NCBI GenBank assembly: GCA_028823235.1
Contig: JAPKBW010000006.1
Coordinates: 124,001 to 188,000 of the forward strand
Length of the DNA: 64,000 nt
DNA from: Longimicrobiales bacterium
GTDB lineage: Bacteria; Gemmatimonadota; Gemmatimonadetes; Longimicrobiales; Gaopeijiaceae
Direction: 5' to 3'
Shown piece after piece: positions 9,371-18,042 of the stretch. Each line of letters opens with the position of its first letter. Positions within the stretch are counted from its first letter, which is position 1. The notes beneath the pieces are model-generated. The model saw only the letters and a list, made by a program, of their open reading frames with translations, made no database searches and was not told the origin of the DNA. Made by a program: the position numbers and the translations under genes.

Positions 9371-9693
9371 GTAAGCCGGCCATGACGAACTGGATCAAGG
9401 TAGCCGCCGAGGGTGACTGCCCTGCCGGTCTGCTGAAGGGCGTCATGGCAGACGGCGTGCCGGTCGTGCTCGCCAACGTTGAAGGGACAGTTTGTGCCCT
9501 AAAAGATGTCTGCTCCCACGAGGACTACCCGCTTTCTGACGGGGAACTTGAGGGCACCGACGTGGTGTGCCTGTACCACGGTGCGCGCTTCGACGCCTGC
9601 ACCGGAGCACGCAAGACACTCCCGGCCATACGGCCGGTTCAATCCTTTCCGGTCGAAATCCGGGATGGCGAAATCTACGTGGATATCGGATAG
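9367..9693 (+). CDS. Rieske-type [2Fe-2S] ferredoxin in the suf operon
   Basis: A 108-residue soluble Rieske ferredoxin of the dioxygenase-ferredoxin/NirD type. Cluster ligands are C49-x-H51 (CSHEDYPL) and C68-x2-H71 (CLYHGARFD), and GARKTLPAIRPVQSFPV closes the domain. The GTG start overlaps the sufD stop by four bases (GTGA); ATG at 9382 is an alternative. Such ferredoxins lie between suf genes in some Actinobacteria and related lineages, where they are assumed to supply electrons for cluster assembly. That role here is inferred from position. Confidence 0.93.
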   Translation: MSKPAMTNWIKVAAEGDCPAGLLKGVMADGVPVVLANVEGTVCALKDVCSHEDYPLSDGELEGTDVVCLYHGARFDACTGARKTLPAIRPVQSFPVEIRDGEIYVDIG

Positions 9694-9724
9694 GGGCTCC
9701 CGACAGCCCCGGGATGAATCGATC

Positions 9725-10960
9725 ATGACCTTCGCCGCGTTTGACGCGATCCAGGTGCGAAAACAGTTCCCCATCCTAGATCAGACCGTCAACGGCAGCT
9801 CGCTCGTCTATTTGGACAGCGCCGCGACCTCACAGAAGCCTCAGTGCGTGCTCGACGCGATCGACACGTACTACCAGCGCGACAATGCCAACGTCCACCG
9901 TGGGATCCACGAGCTCTCTCACCGGGCGACAGTCAGCTACGAGAATGCGCGCGGAAAAGTCGCAGACTGGATCAATGCGAGCGAAGCCACAGAGATCATC
10001 TGGACCCGTGGCACGACCGAGGCAATCAATCTGGTATCGATGGCGTGGGGTCTCGACAATGTGCACGAGGGTGACGAGATCCTCCTCTCCGTTCTCGAGC
10101 ACCACTCGAACATCATTCCGTGGCAGCTTCTCGCGGCGCGCCGGAAGGCAAAGCTCCGCTACATCGAGATAGACGACGAGGGTCGGCTCATCCTCGACGA
10201 CCTCGACTCCTTGCTCTCCGAGAAGACGAAGATCGTAGCCATCTCGCACGTCTCGAACGCCCTTGGGACCATCAACCCAGTAAAACAGATCGCAGAGGCC
10301 GCCCACGCAGTCGGCGCGATTGTCTGTGTCGACGGCGCACAGGGCGCGGTGCACACGAAGGTCGACGTTCAGGACTTGGGCGCCGACTTCTACGCATTCA
10401 GCGGGCACAAGATTTGCGGCCCCACGGGAATAGGAGTTCTCTGGGGCAGAAAGGAGCTTCTCGAGAGCATGTCACCGTGGCAGGGTGGCGGTGAGATGAT
10501 CCATATCGTCGGACGGGATGAAAGCAGCTGGGCCGCTGTGCCCCACAAATTTGAAGCTGGCACACCGAACATCGCGGGTGCGATCGGTATGGGTGCCGCT
10601 ATCGACTTCCTTTCCGAGGTCGGGGCCGATGCGATTGCTGCGCACGAGCGGGACCTGATGGAGTACGCATTGGAGAGGATCGGCTCGATTCCGGGCATCA
10701 CGATCTACGGACCCAAATCACTCGATGAGCGCTCCGCCGTGATCTCGTTCACGCTCGGAGACGCACACCCTCACGATATTTCGACAATTCTGGATTCTGC
10801 TGGCATCGCCGTGCGAGCCGGGCATCACTGTGCCCAACTGGTCATGAAGCACTTCGGAGTTTCGGCAACAGCCCGAGCCTCCTTCTATCTGTACAACACA
10901 CGGGACGACGTTGACCGATTGATGGACGGACTCGAGCAGGTCCGGAGCATCTTCGGCTAA
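9725..10960 (+). CDS. sufS: Cysteine desulfurase SufS
   Basis: A 411-residue PLP-dependent group II cysteine desulfurase that removes sulfur from cysteine as a persulfide for SufU. The PLP lysine lies in SGHKICGPTGIGVLWG near residue 229. The catalytic cysteine lies in RAGHHCAQL near residue 369. The N-terminal block YLDSAATSQKP and the block NVHRGIHELSHRAT are typical of SufS. The ATG at 9725 is chosen because the protein then starts like its family; the frame is open upstream, but that part overlaps the Rieske gene. It lies 31 bases after that gene. Confidence 0.97.
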   Translation: MTFAAFDAIQVRKQFPILDQTVNGSSLVYLDSAATSQKPQCVLDAIDTYYQRDNANVHRGIHELSHRATVSYENARGKVADWINASEATEIIWTRGTTEAINLVSMAWGLDNVHEGDEILLSVLEHHSNIIPWQLLAARRKAKLRYIEIDDEGRLILDDLDSLLSEKTKIVAISHVSNALGTINPVKQIAEAAHAVGAIVCVDGAQGAVHTKVDVQDLGADFYAFSGHKICGPTGIGVLWGRKELLESMSPWQGGGEMIHIVGRDESSWAAVPHKFEAGTPNIAGAIGMGAAIDFLSEVGADAIAAHERDLMEYALERIGSIPGITIYGPKSLDERSAVISFTLGDAHPHDISTILDSAGIAVRAGHHCAQLVMKHFGVSATARASFYLYNTRDDVDRLMDGLEQVRSIFG

Positions 10961-11050
10961 GGCGCGTTTCCGGAGACTTAGCGACCACTTTCAGATGCGA
11001 GAACGTCCGCCAAGCCCTATATTGTCGGCCCGCAAACCGCGAAGGCACCG

Positions 11051-11503
11051 ATGGACAGTACCCAACTCAGTTCGTTGTACCAGCAGCTCATCCTCGAGCA
11101 CTACCGCAATCCGCGGCACAAAGCCGAGCTTGAGGGGAAGAGTGTAGAGATTCACATGGCCAATCCGGTCTGTGGTGATGAGATCCGCTTGCAACTGCGC
11201 ATCGAGGGCGATGAGATCGCCGAAGCCAAGTTCGTGGGCCAGGGCTGCTCAATTTCCCAGGCCGCCATCAGCATGATGACGACCAAGCTGCAGGGCGCGA
11301 AGCTGTCCGACGCGAGTGCTCTGGCCCAGCGGTTCACGGAGATGATGCACGGGGACGAGACCGCCGGGAACGACAAGTCGCTCGGCGATTTACGGGCACT
11401 CCAGGGCGTCAGCAAATTCCCGGTGCGCATCAAGTGTGCGCTACTCGGATTCGACGCTCTTCAAGAAGCCCTCAAGGATGGCGCCGGGGAGTCGACGCAC
11501 TGA
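11051..11503 (+). CDS. sufU: Fe-S assembly sulfur acceptor SufU
   Basis: A 150-residue IscU-fold protein of the zinc-dependent SufU type, which takes persulfide sulfur from SufS. The four metal/sulfur ligands are visible: C41 and D43 in NPVCGDE, C66 in GQGCSISQA, and C129 in RIKCALLG. The roughly 20-residue insertion between the second and third ligands, which separates SufU from IscU, is present. It follows sufS after 90 bases containing a possible TATATT. Its 3' end overlaps the next gene. Confidence 0.96.
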   Translation: MDSTQLSSLYQQLILEHYRNPRHKAELEGKSVEIHMANPVCGDEIRLQLRIEGDEIAEAKFVGQGCSISQAAISMMTTKLQGAKLSDASALAQRFTEMMHGDETAGNDKSLGDLRALQGVSKFPVRIKCALLGFDALQEALKDGAGESTH

Positions 11504-12048
11504 CTTCGGTCGAAGTTCACTCGGCTCATCTGCCCGGCACGCGCGCCGGGGCCATTACCATCTGGACGTCCCCAATCGGCGTCCGCCGCATAGAATTCGG
11601 TGCACTCCCTCGGGAACGACATACTGATCCCCCAGAGGCTTGGCCTGACAATCTCCGAGACGCAGTCGCACAGCTGGAAGCGTACTTCGCCAAAGAACGA
11701 ACCGTATTCGAGCTTGAGCTCGACTTTTTGGGGACGGCATCCGACTTCCAACTAGAGGTTTACGACCGGCTGCTGGCGCTCGAGTACGGACACGTCTCTT
11801 CCTATGGCCAGATTGCTCGCGACATCGGGAAGCCGGACCAGGCTCGCGCCGTCGGACAGGCGGTGGGCGCGAATCCGATCCCCATCGTGGTGCCATGCCA
11901 CCGGATCATCGCGTCCGACGGGCGGCTGACCGGCTTTTCCGGCGGGCTCGCAGCCAAGGTGTCCCTCTTGAAACTCGAAGGCGTTGGAGTTGGTGGATCG
12001 AGCCCCAACAGCAAGGTGCACCCTGAGGTGATCCCGCTCGATCTTTAG
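11434..12048 (+). CDS. ogt: Methylated-DNA--protein-cysteine S-methyltransferase
   Basis: A suicide DNA-repair protein that transfers alkyl groups from O6-alkylguanine to its own cysteine. The active site is VVPCHRIIASDGRLTGFSGG, preceded by the winged-helix segment YGHVSSYGQIARDIGKPDQA. The N-terminal ribonuclease-like half is short. The annotated GTG gives 204 residues and overlaps sufU by 70 bases. Homology seems to begin near TSVEVHSAHL, just after the sufU stop, but no ATG, GTG or TTG exists there, so the true start is unresolved. It is probably co-transcribed with the suf genes and meets the next gene tail to tail. Confidence 0.93.
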   Translation: MCATRIRRSSRSPQGWRRGVDALTSVEVHSAHLPGTRAGAITIWTSPIGVRRIEFGALPRERHTDPPEAWPDNLRDAVAQLEAYFAKERTVFELELDFLGTASDFQLEVYDRLLALEYGHVSSYGQIARDIGKPDQARAVGQAVGANPIPIVVPCHRIIASDGRLTGFSGGLAAKVSLLKLEGVGVGGSSPNSKVHPEVIPLDL

Positions 12049-12842
12049 TTGATCGGGTACATGTCCAGCCCCAGCCCGTTCAGATAGGCGATACGATTCG
12101 GCATGGTCTCGAGAATCGTCGCTAGCAGGGACTCCGAGATTCGATCAGCCCGGTGCTCAGCCGCGAGATAGGGCAGGAAACTCTCTGCTACATCCTCTCG
12201 GAATGGGAAGTCGCGCGCATAGTTGGAGATGAACGTTGGGTCAGCGTCCTGTGCGGCCATCCATCCCGCAGCAGTCGCGTGTGCAGCATCAAGTGATGTA
12301 TGAGCCGCCTCGTGGACGAACGTCTCTTCCAGAATGCCTTCCGCTATATACAAGTCTCCCTGTCCCACGTGAATCAGGAGGTTGTTATTCCCTCCCCCGA
12401 ATGGCTGGATGCCCTGATGGATCCAGACGGTCTCGACTTCCATGCGCAGCGCCGTGGGGAGCCGTCCGATTACCTCAGCGTAGAACTCAGCAACGACCTG
12501 AGACGCCGCACTGGAACCGAACTCGGGATTCACCTGCACCTCGATGGTGAGTCCGTCGTCATAGGTGGCATCGAAGAGGAACGGATCCGTGGTGATCCAG
12601 GAGACCCGACGATCGAACATCACCCGTGAATCCTGACCTGCAGGGACGAGGCCCACATAGGTGCTCGGATCCGCCGGGGTGATGATTTCAGGGTCGATAA
12701 AAATCGTCCCACCGAAGGGCGGTAGGGTGGGAGGGGTCGGAGCCGACTGTGTAGGGTTCTGTAACGGAGACCCTGCCTCACTACAGCCGAGAGCCATAAA
12801 CATGAGGAGCGCTTGGGCGAGACTGACCGAAGAGCGGATCAC
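12045..12842 (-). CDS. Lipoprotein with zincin-like HEAAH motif
   Basis: A 265-residue predicted lipoprotein starting at GTG 12842. The signal peptide RSSVSLAQALLMFMALGC ends in a lipobox, followed by a proline/serine/threonine-rich linker. The core contains EETFVHEAAHTSLDAAH near residue 176, an HExxH motif in a helix, with DVAESFLPYLAAEHR about 50 residues later as a possible third ligand. It is therefore a candidate zinc peptidase of no family I can name. The frame is open for another 175 codons upstream, but that part reads like antisense sequence. The gene converges with ogt and shares four bases with it. Confidence 0.75.
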   Translation of the reverse strand: MIRSSVSLAQALLMFMALGCSEAGSPLQNPTQSAPTPPTLPPFGGTIFIDPEIITPADPSTYVGLVPAGQDSRVMFDRRVSWITTDPFLFDATYDDGLTIEVQVNPEFGSSAASQVVAEFYAEVIGRLPTALRMEVETVWIHQGIQPFGGGNNNLLIHVGQGDLYIAEGILEETFVHEAAHTSLDAAHATAAGWMAAQDADPTFISNYARDFPFREDVAESFLPYLAAEHRADRISESLLATILETMPNRIAYLNGLGLDMYPIN

Positions 12843-13053
12843 TGTCGCTCGCCCTCGGCCACGTCGTACACGCCGGCAAGCTCTCCGGCCGTCGAGACAC
12901 TTACTACAGAGTGGGGGAGGAAGTGCACCATTAGGATTCAGCATCGGATCGAGTGACGATTCAAAGATACGCCCGGCGCACTTCGTGACGATAAGCCATA
13001 CGCGCTTCTCACTCTGTAATCCCACGACCGGCCACTGCTCAACGAGGATCCAC

Positions 13054-14058
13054 GTGCCAAGAATGACTACAGTTCTGACTGACCTGCTCTCCATCCAGAC
13101 CCCGATCGTGCAGGCGCCGATTTCGTCCGCCGCCACACCTGCGCTCGCCGCCGCAGTGTCGAATGCAGGGGGCCTGGGCATGATCTCCGGCACTTGGCAG
13201 GAACCCGCGGCACTACGAGTCCTCATTCGCAACGTCCGCTCCCGGACCGACCGACCCTTTGCCGTGAACCTCGGCTTGGAATGGGACCAGGAGGAGAGGA
13301 TAGCGATCTGCCTTGAGGAGGGAGTCCGGATCATTTCCCTCTTCTGGGGCGACCCGGCGCAATGCACGAGGCTGGCTCAAGAAGGGGGGGCGCTGGTTCT
13401 GCACACGGTCGGAAGTGCCGACGAGGGTGCGGCCGCAGTCGACGCCGGCGTCGATGCGGTCGTTGCCCAAGGATGGGAAGCCGGCGGGCACTTGGATAGC
13501 AAGATCGGAAATCTCGCATTGATTCCTGCCGTCGTAGATGCAGTCGGCTCCGTGCCTGTCATCGCGGCCGGCGGGATCGCCGATGGCCGGGCCATGGCGG
13601 CCGCACTCACGCTTGGCGCGTCCGGTGTCTGGGTAGGAACTCGTTTTCTTCTTAGCGAAGAGGCCGATGCCCATGCGCACTACAAGCAGCGCTTGCTTGG
13701 CGCGAGCGGGGGTGACACCGTGTTCTCCACGGTCTTCGATGTAGGCTGGCCGGACGCCCCTCATCGCACTCTCCGCAACTCGACGGTCGACATGTGGGAG
13801 GCCGCCGGACGCCCACCGATGGGTGAGCGTCCGGGTGAGGGCGAGCACCTGGGTTCCTATCCTGACGGCCGACCCATCACTCGCTACGATGTTGGGTTCC
13901 CAAGGCTAGGCGCATCCGGTGACGTGGATGCGACCGCGCTCTATGCGGGGCAGGGCGTAGGTCTTCTGACAGACATTCGACCGGCAGCCAAAATCGTGGC
14001 GGACTTCACGCAAGAAGCGCACGCCGCTCTAAATCACGCCCTGGCCGCCTTCCGCTAG
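13054..14058 (+). CDS. Nitronate monooxygenase
   Basis: A 334-residue FMN-dependent nitronate monooxygenase (2-nitropropane dioxygenase family), which oxidises propionate 3-nitronate and other alkyl nitronates. It is a TIM barrel with PIVQAPISSAATPALAAAVS at the N-terminus, VVAQGWEAGGHLD around the catalytic histidine, and the phosphate-binding IAAGGIADGRAM followed by LTLGASGVWVGTRFL. The GTG at 13054 is preferred because GAGGA lies five bases before it; ATG 13063 is the alternative. The 3' end overlaps the convergent ABM-domain gene by 30 bases. Confidence 0.92.
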   Translation: MPRMTTVLTDLLSIQTPIVQAPISSAATPALAAAVSNAGGLGMISGTWQEPAALRVLIRNVRSRTDRPFAVNLGLEWDQEERIAICLEEGVRIISLFWGDPAQCTRLAQEGGALVLHTVGSADEGAAAVDAGVDAVVAQGWEAGGHLDSKIGNLALIPAVVDAVGSVPVIAAGGIADGRAMAAALTLGASGVWVGTRFLLSEEADAHAHYKQRLLGASGGDTVFSTVFDVGWPDAPHRTLRNSTVDMWEAAGRPPMGERPGEGEHLGSYPDGRPITRYDVGFPRLGASGDVDATALYAGQGVGLLTDIRPAAKIVADFTQEAHAALNHALAAFR

Positions 14059-14358
14059 AGCAAGAGCAACTTCGAAGTGCTTCGCCCGGTCATCCCAGGT
14101 CAAGAGTAGCGCCTGAGCTGCCTCCGGCACGACCGCGACCTCAGGGTCAGAGCCCGTAAACGCGACGATAGACGAGAGGTCCATCCAACGACTGATCACA
14201 AGAAACTCATCGTGCAAATCGCCTGATCCCTGGAGAATGGTGATATCAAGGTTGCCGGCGACCGACTGCATTTCCGGCACCATGTGGTCCTTCAGAAAAG
14301 CGATATAGCCAAGTGCTGCACCTGGCTTTACGACTCCGGTCCATGTCCGCACGATCAT
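14029..14358 (-). CDS. ABM-domain (antibiotic biosynthesis monooxygenase-like) protein
   Basis: A 109-residue protein with the dimeric alpha/beta-barrel fold of the ABM superfamily. The pattern is an N-terminal strand (IVRTWTGVVKPG), a helix containing the MQSVAGNLD loop, the strand FLVISRWMDLSSIVAF and a C-terminal HFEVALA. Family members are small heme-degrading or quinol-type monooxygenases or proteins of unknown function; no substrate can be read from the sequence. It lies 13 bases upstream of the DadA-like gene's stop on the complementary layout and overlaps the nitronate monooxygenase tail to tail. Confidence 0.8.
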   Translation of the reverse strand: MIVRTWTGVVKPGAALGYIAFLKDHMVPEMQSVAGNLDITILQGSGDLHDEFLVISRWMDLSSIVAFTGSDPEVAVVPEAAQALLLTWDDRAKHFEVALALAEGGQGVI

Positions 14359-14371
14359 ATATCACCCATTG

Positions 14372-15640
14372 TCAGCTGAACCGCTGGGGGCTCAACGCTT
14401 CAATTCGCAGTTCGCCGGTCGAGAGCACATCGGCCGCGATCAGTTTCCCGGTCACCGGCCCGAGCGTGAGGCCTAGCATGCCATGTCCGGTCGCAACGTA
14501 TACGCCCTCCACGCCAGACAACGGCCCTACAATAGGCAGACCGTCAACGGACACGGGGCGGAGCCCCGCCCACTCCGAGATCGCGTGAGCCATCCCCATC
14601 TTGGGGAAGGCGGCTCGCGCAGCATTCGTGAGCTGCTGCAGACGGTCGGGCCGAAGAGCATCATTCTCGCCCGAGAACTCCATGGTGCCCGCAAATCGAA
14701 CGAATGTATCCATCGGCGTGCAGAACACCGATGACTCGGCTAGCACACACGCCTGTTGGAGCCGCGGGGCGCCATTAGGCCCGATTTTCACATCGCGATG
14801 GTATCCCTTTCCAGGCTGCACGGGGAGTCGACCGCTCCATCGTCGGAGCAGGTCCAGACTGAAGGGGCCGGTGGTTGCTACCACAGCGTCCGCCGCCACG
14901 AAGGCCAGCAAGCTTCCGTCGTCTGGCTGGCAGTCCACACCCTGTACGTACCCACCGGCCTCCGTGATGCCGACCACGTTCGTTCTTTCCTCAATGACGA
15001 CCCCAAGGCTCTGGGCCGCCTTAGCCAAACGCGCGAGAAACAGGGCCGGGTTCAGCGAAGCCGACTCTTTGTAGTGGATCGCCCCCACGACGCCGGGTCC
15101 GAGTGCCGGTTCGCGGCGAACCATCTCGTCACCATCGAGCACATCCGGTTCATAACCGTAACGCTCGATGGTCGCAGCCTCATGGCGCGCGGCCACCAGA
15201 CCCGCTTCCGTGTGACACACCTCGAAGTACCCGCCCGGCGAGTACTCGCACTCGATCCGTTCCTCGGTGAGAATCTCATCGAACGCCGCGAGGGCATCCC
15301 GGCCAAGGGGAGCCATTACGCTCATACAGTGCTCGACGTGCTCCTCAGTGCAGTACCGCCCGAAGCGCGCCAGCCAGGTCCAGAGCCGTGGGTCACATCG
15401 TGGCTGGATGTACAATGGGCTCGTTGGATCGAGCATCTGCCGAACTGCCTGCTTGATCCGACCCGGTCGGTTCAGCGGTGGGTGACCCGCCGCGATCGTG
15501 CCCGCGTTCCCTGACGACGCGCCCGCTCCAATGCGGTCTCTCTCTAGGAGCGTGACTTGAGCGCCGCCCTTGGCGAGGTAGTAGGCACAACTCACCCCGA
15601 CAATTCCACCTCCGATGACGACTACGCGCGGAGAGGTCAC
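14372..15640 (-). CDS. FAD-dependent D-amino-acid dehydrogenase (DadA-like)
   Basis: A 422-residue DAO-family flavoenzyme, probably oxidising D-amino acids or a related imino/amino acid. The Rossmann motif is VVVIGGGIVGVSCAYYLAKG at residues 6-25. SSGNAGTIAAGH follows and matches the DadA subgroup. The C-terminal FAD site is LRPVSVDGLPIVGPL followed by YVATGHGMLGLTLGPVTGKL. The ATG overlaps the stop of the upstream alcohol dehydrogenase by four bases, so the pair should form one pathway. Epimerised amino acids or hydroxyproline-type substrates would fit that pairing. Confidence 0.88.
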   Translation of the reverse strand: MTSPRVVVIGGGIVGVSCAYYLAKGGAQVTLLERDRIGAGASSGNAGTIAAGHPPLNRPGRIKQAVRQMLDPTSPLYIQPRCDPRLWTWLARFGRYCTEEHVEHCMSVMAPLGRDALAAFDEILTEERIECEYSPGGYFEVCHTEAGLVAARHEAATIERYGYEPDVLDGDEMVRREPALGPGVVGAIHYKESASLNPALFLARLAKAAQSLGVVIEERTNVVGITEAGGYVQGVDCQPDDGSLLAFVAADAVVATTGPFSLDLLRRWSGRLPVQPGKGYHRDVKIGPNGAPRLQQACVLAESSVFCTPMDTFVRFAGTMEFSGENDALRPDRLQQLTNAARAAFPKMGMAHAISEWAGLRPVSVDGLPIVGPLSGVEGVYVATGHGMLGLTLGPVTGKLIAADVLSTGELRIEALSPQRFS

Positions 15641-16893
15641 CCCTCGGCGGGGTCCAACAGCACCTTCACGGCTCCGGACCTTCGTCGATTTGCCGCCGTC
15701 GATAAGGCGTTCTGATACTCGCCAAGAGGGAAAACGTGTGTCACCATGTCTTCGACGGGCGTACCCGTCTCGAGCAACAGGTCGTGTGTAATCTGGAATG
15801 TATGTTCTGTTTTACCACGCCACGATTCGTCGCCGTAACACTGATACCCCTGAACCTGTAACTCGTTGGCCCACAAAAAGGTAAGATCGAGTTTCGGAAT
15901 CTCGGCCGCGCATCCCAGCAGAACGATCCGCCCGCGGACCGTCGCATATCGAAGCGCCTGCTTGATGGTTTGAGCGCTCCCCACGCAGTCGAATACCAAC
16001 GGGAACCCGCCTCCGGCGTATACCTCATCTCCCACGATTGGCATGTAGGCCTGTGCTCCGGTGCCGATCATTGCATCTCGAGCCTCGTCCCCTGGGGACA
16101 CGACGGAGTTCGCACCGAATCGGAGCGCCATATCGGCCTCATGCTTTCGCCGTACCTGTGCGACGATTTCTCCCTTATAGCCGGTGGCCCGAAGCGACCA
16201 CACGACGCCAAGCGCGATCGGGCCACTGCCGAGCACCAGAATTGGGCCATCTCCAAGAGGGCCGGATCGCAACGCTGCGTGCATTCCGACGGCGAGTGGC
16301 TCGATCAGGGCCGCGGTCCGGTCGGACATTTGGTCATCGACCGCGAACAGCTGAGACTCGTGAGCGACCATTCGCTCACCCCATCCGCCCGGCAGACTTC
16401 CGTGATATCCGATCGTCATCCCCCGCTGAATCGGTGCGCCGGCAATTATCGTCTCGCCGTCTTCCCCTGACCGCGTACAGGTCGCGGCAAGGCCGACCTG
16501 ACATGAGGGACACTGCCGTTCGCCCAAATAGCCGCGGACCACGCACGAGACCCCCGGGTCCACGGCGACGCGCTGCCCCTCCTCGACGCGACGCACTGCC
16601 GATCCAACCTCGGTGACCCGAGCCAGGATCTCGTGACCCAGGACCGCGGGAAATGACCCGAACGGCTCCATGGCCGGGCTCGACTTCAGGGTGAGGTTTC
16701 CGATATCCGAACCACAGATCCCCGCTTTCAGAATATCAAGCTTCACCCAGTCGTCACCCGGGAGCTCCGGCTCGCTGACGTCTGTGTACCTGACACCAGA
16801 GAGGCCTCCGTAGACGGCGGCTTCCGTGAGCTTGCCAAGGCTCTTGCCTACGAGGTAACTCGGGATGGTCACGTTGAATGTTACTGCGCGCAT
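15637..16893 (-). CDS. Zinc-type alcohol dehydrogenase (MDR family)
   Basis: A 418-residue medium-chain dehydrogenase. The GroES-like half has the catalytic-zinc region AGICGSDIGN and LGHEILARV. CPSCQVGLAATC is a structural zinc lobe with three cysteines instead of the usual four. The nucleotide-binding half has VLGSGPIALGVVWSLRATG. It is longer than typical members (about 350) because of an N-terminal extension and an insertion near AYMPIVGDEVYAGGG. Substrate unknown; translational coupling to the DadA-like gene suggests a shared catabolic route. Confidence 0.88.
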   Translation of the reverse strand: MRAVTFNVTIPSYLVGKSLGKLTEAAVYGGLSGVRYTDVSEPELPGDDWVKLDILKAGICGSDIGNLTLKSSPAMEPFGSFPAVLGHEILARVTEVGSAVRRVEEGQRVAVDPGVSCVVRGYLGERQCPSCQVGLAATCTRSGEDGETIIAGAPIQRGMTIGYHGSLPGGWGERMVAHESQLFAVDDQMSDRTAALIEPLAVGMHAALRSGPLGDGPILVLGSGPIALGVVWSLRATGYKGEIVAQVRRKHEADMALRFGANSVVSPGDEARDAMIGTGAQAYMPIVGDEVYAGGGFPLVFDCVGSAQTIKQALRYATVRGRIVLLGCAAEIPKLDLTFLWANELQVQGYQCYGDESWRGKTEHTFQITHDLLLETGTPVEDMVTHVFPLGEYQNALSTAANRRRSGAVKVLLDPAEG

Positions 16894-16975
16894 TCGCTCA
16901 ATCCGTCAGGCTTTGAGTTCGTCAGTCCGTATAACAACCATGCGTCGGGTGTCACCAAGGTTAGCACTCCGGCCT

Positions 16976-17533
16976 TCAGGGGGCGTCGCCAGACAGCGCT
17001 CGAAGAACAGAGCTCACAAAACGGGGGGCTCTGCCCAAAACCGCGATCCCACCGAAGAACACAGTCAGCGTGACAGCGACCCGAGGGGCCATCGACCCTG
17101 CTGAGACTTCCATCAGCTGGGCACTCGCATTAGCCGCCACTCCCGCGATAAGGGCGAGGCCTCGTTCCCGCCGACGCAGCCGAGGCCAGAAGCAAAACCC
17201 CATCCAAAACATCATCACTGGGCTCTTCGTGGCATCCCGTACCACCGTGACGGGACGGGACCGCCTCTGCATTTTGCTACCCGACGATTCAGCCTTTGCC
17301 GTAAGACGGACGGACCCGCCTCCTTCGACTTCGAGAATGTCCCTCACCTTGGTCACATCGATGTCGCGTACCCACAGGGTCGCCGAACTCATGCCGATTG
17401 CCGGGTCGTCGATCTGGAGACGAAACGGAATCCCAGCGTCGTCCAGAAACCCGGCCGCGAACTCAGCTTCGTGCCTAAACCCGTAGTGCGCGACCGCGAC
17501 CGTCTGGAGCCGCTCACTCACGCGCTTATTCAT
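16976..17533 (-). CDS. Membrane protein with DUF2007-like domain
   Basis: A 185-residue protein. Residues 10-75 resemble the DUF2007 'putative signal transducing protein' domain (VAHYGFRHEAEFAAGFLDDA, then the strand ATLWVRDIDVTKVRDIL), a small ferredoxin-like fold. A basic linker follows, then about three hydrophobic segments (near residues 110, 125-145 and 150-170) that should sit in the membrane. No enzymatic motif is visible. It lies 12 bases from the acetyltransferase upstream on the same strand and may share its transcript. Confidence 0.7.
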   Translation of the reverse strand: MNKRVSERLQTVAVAHYGFRHEAEFAAGFLDDAGIPFRLQIDDPAIGMSSATLWVRDIDVTKVRDILEVEGGGSVRLTAKAESSGSKMQRRSRPVTVVRDATKSPVMMFWMGFCFWPRLRRRERGLALIAGVAANASAQLMEVSAGSMAPRVAVTLTVFFGGIAVLGRAPRFVSSVLRALSGDAP

Positions 17534-17545
17534 GTACGAAGGCCG

Positions 17546-17986
17546 TCACAGGTCCTTCCGGTAGCAAACCTGCCGATGGGCCTCGACGAATCCGAGTGCT
17601 TCATGAAACAAACCACCGACGTCATTGATGAGATCACGGTCACTCGCCATTTCGGAGCATCCGTGGGACCGCGCCCATTGCTCGCCAACCGCAACCATCA
17701 TGCGCCCCACGCCAGACGTTCTGGCCTCCGGGTCGACATAGATGCCCTCAAGATATCCGACAGGTGAGGTCCTGCACCGCTCTGCGTAGTCACGAAGTCC
17801 GACTTCCACGATCCCGACGATCGATCCGTCCGGCCCCACAGCGACAAAACACACCCAGTGGCCGGGCGACTCGTCGAAATACTCTCGGATCTCGGATCTA
17901 TGCGCGTCAGGCGTCTCCGGCCAAAAGGCTGTCCGCAATTCGGACCAGCAGTCGGCGTCACCGGGCATTACCGGACGAACCGTCAC
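17546..17986 (-). CDS. AAC(6')-type aminoglycoside N-acetyltransferase
   Basis: A 146-residue GNAT enzyme with the family signature of aminoglycoside 6'-N-acetyltransferases: RPVMPGDADCWSELRTAFWP at the N-terminus, VEVGLRDYAERCRTSPVGYL, the acetyl-CoA loop DPEARTSGVGRMMV, GCSEMASD and the C-terminal QVCYRKDL. The GTG at 17986 is chosen because it gives the standard family length and start; the frame is open to 18154, but that part overlaps the M14 gene. It may confer low-level aminoglycoside resistance or act on another amine. No mobile element flanks it, so it looks chromosomal and intrinsic. Confidence 0.82.
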   Translation of the reverse strand: MTVRPVMPGDADCWSELRTAFWPETPDAHRSEIREYFDESPGHWVCFVAVGPDGSIVGIVEVGLRDYAERCRTSPVGYLEGIYVDPEARTSGVGRMMVAVGEQWARSHGCSEMASDRDLINDVGGLFHEALGFVEAHRQVCYRKDL

Positions 17987-18042
17987 GTCGATAAATCCGT
18001 CGGTGTCCCAAGCATCCAGGGGAAGGTCAGCACGGGGGTGGG

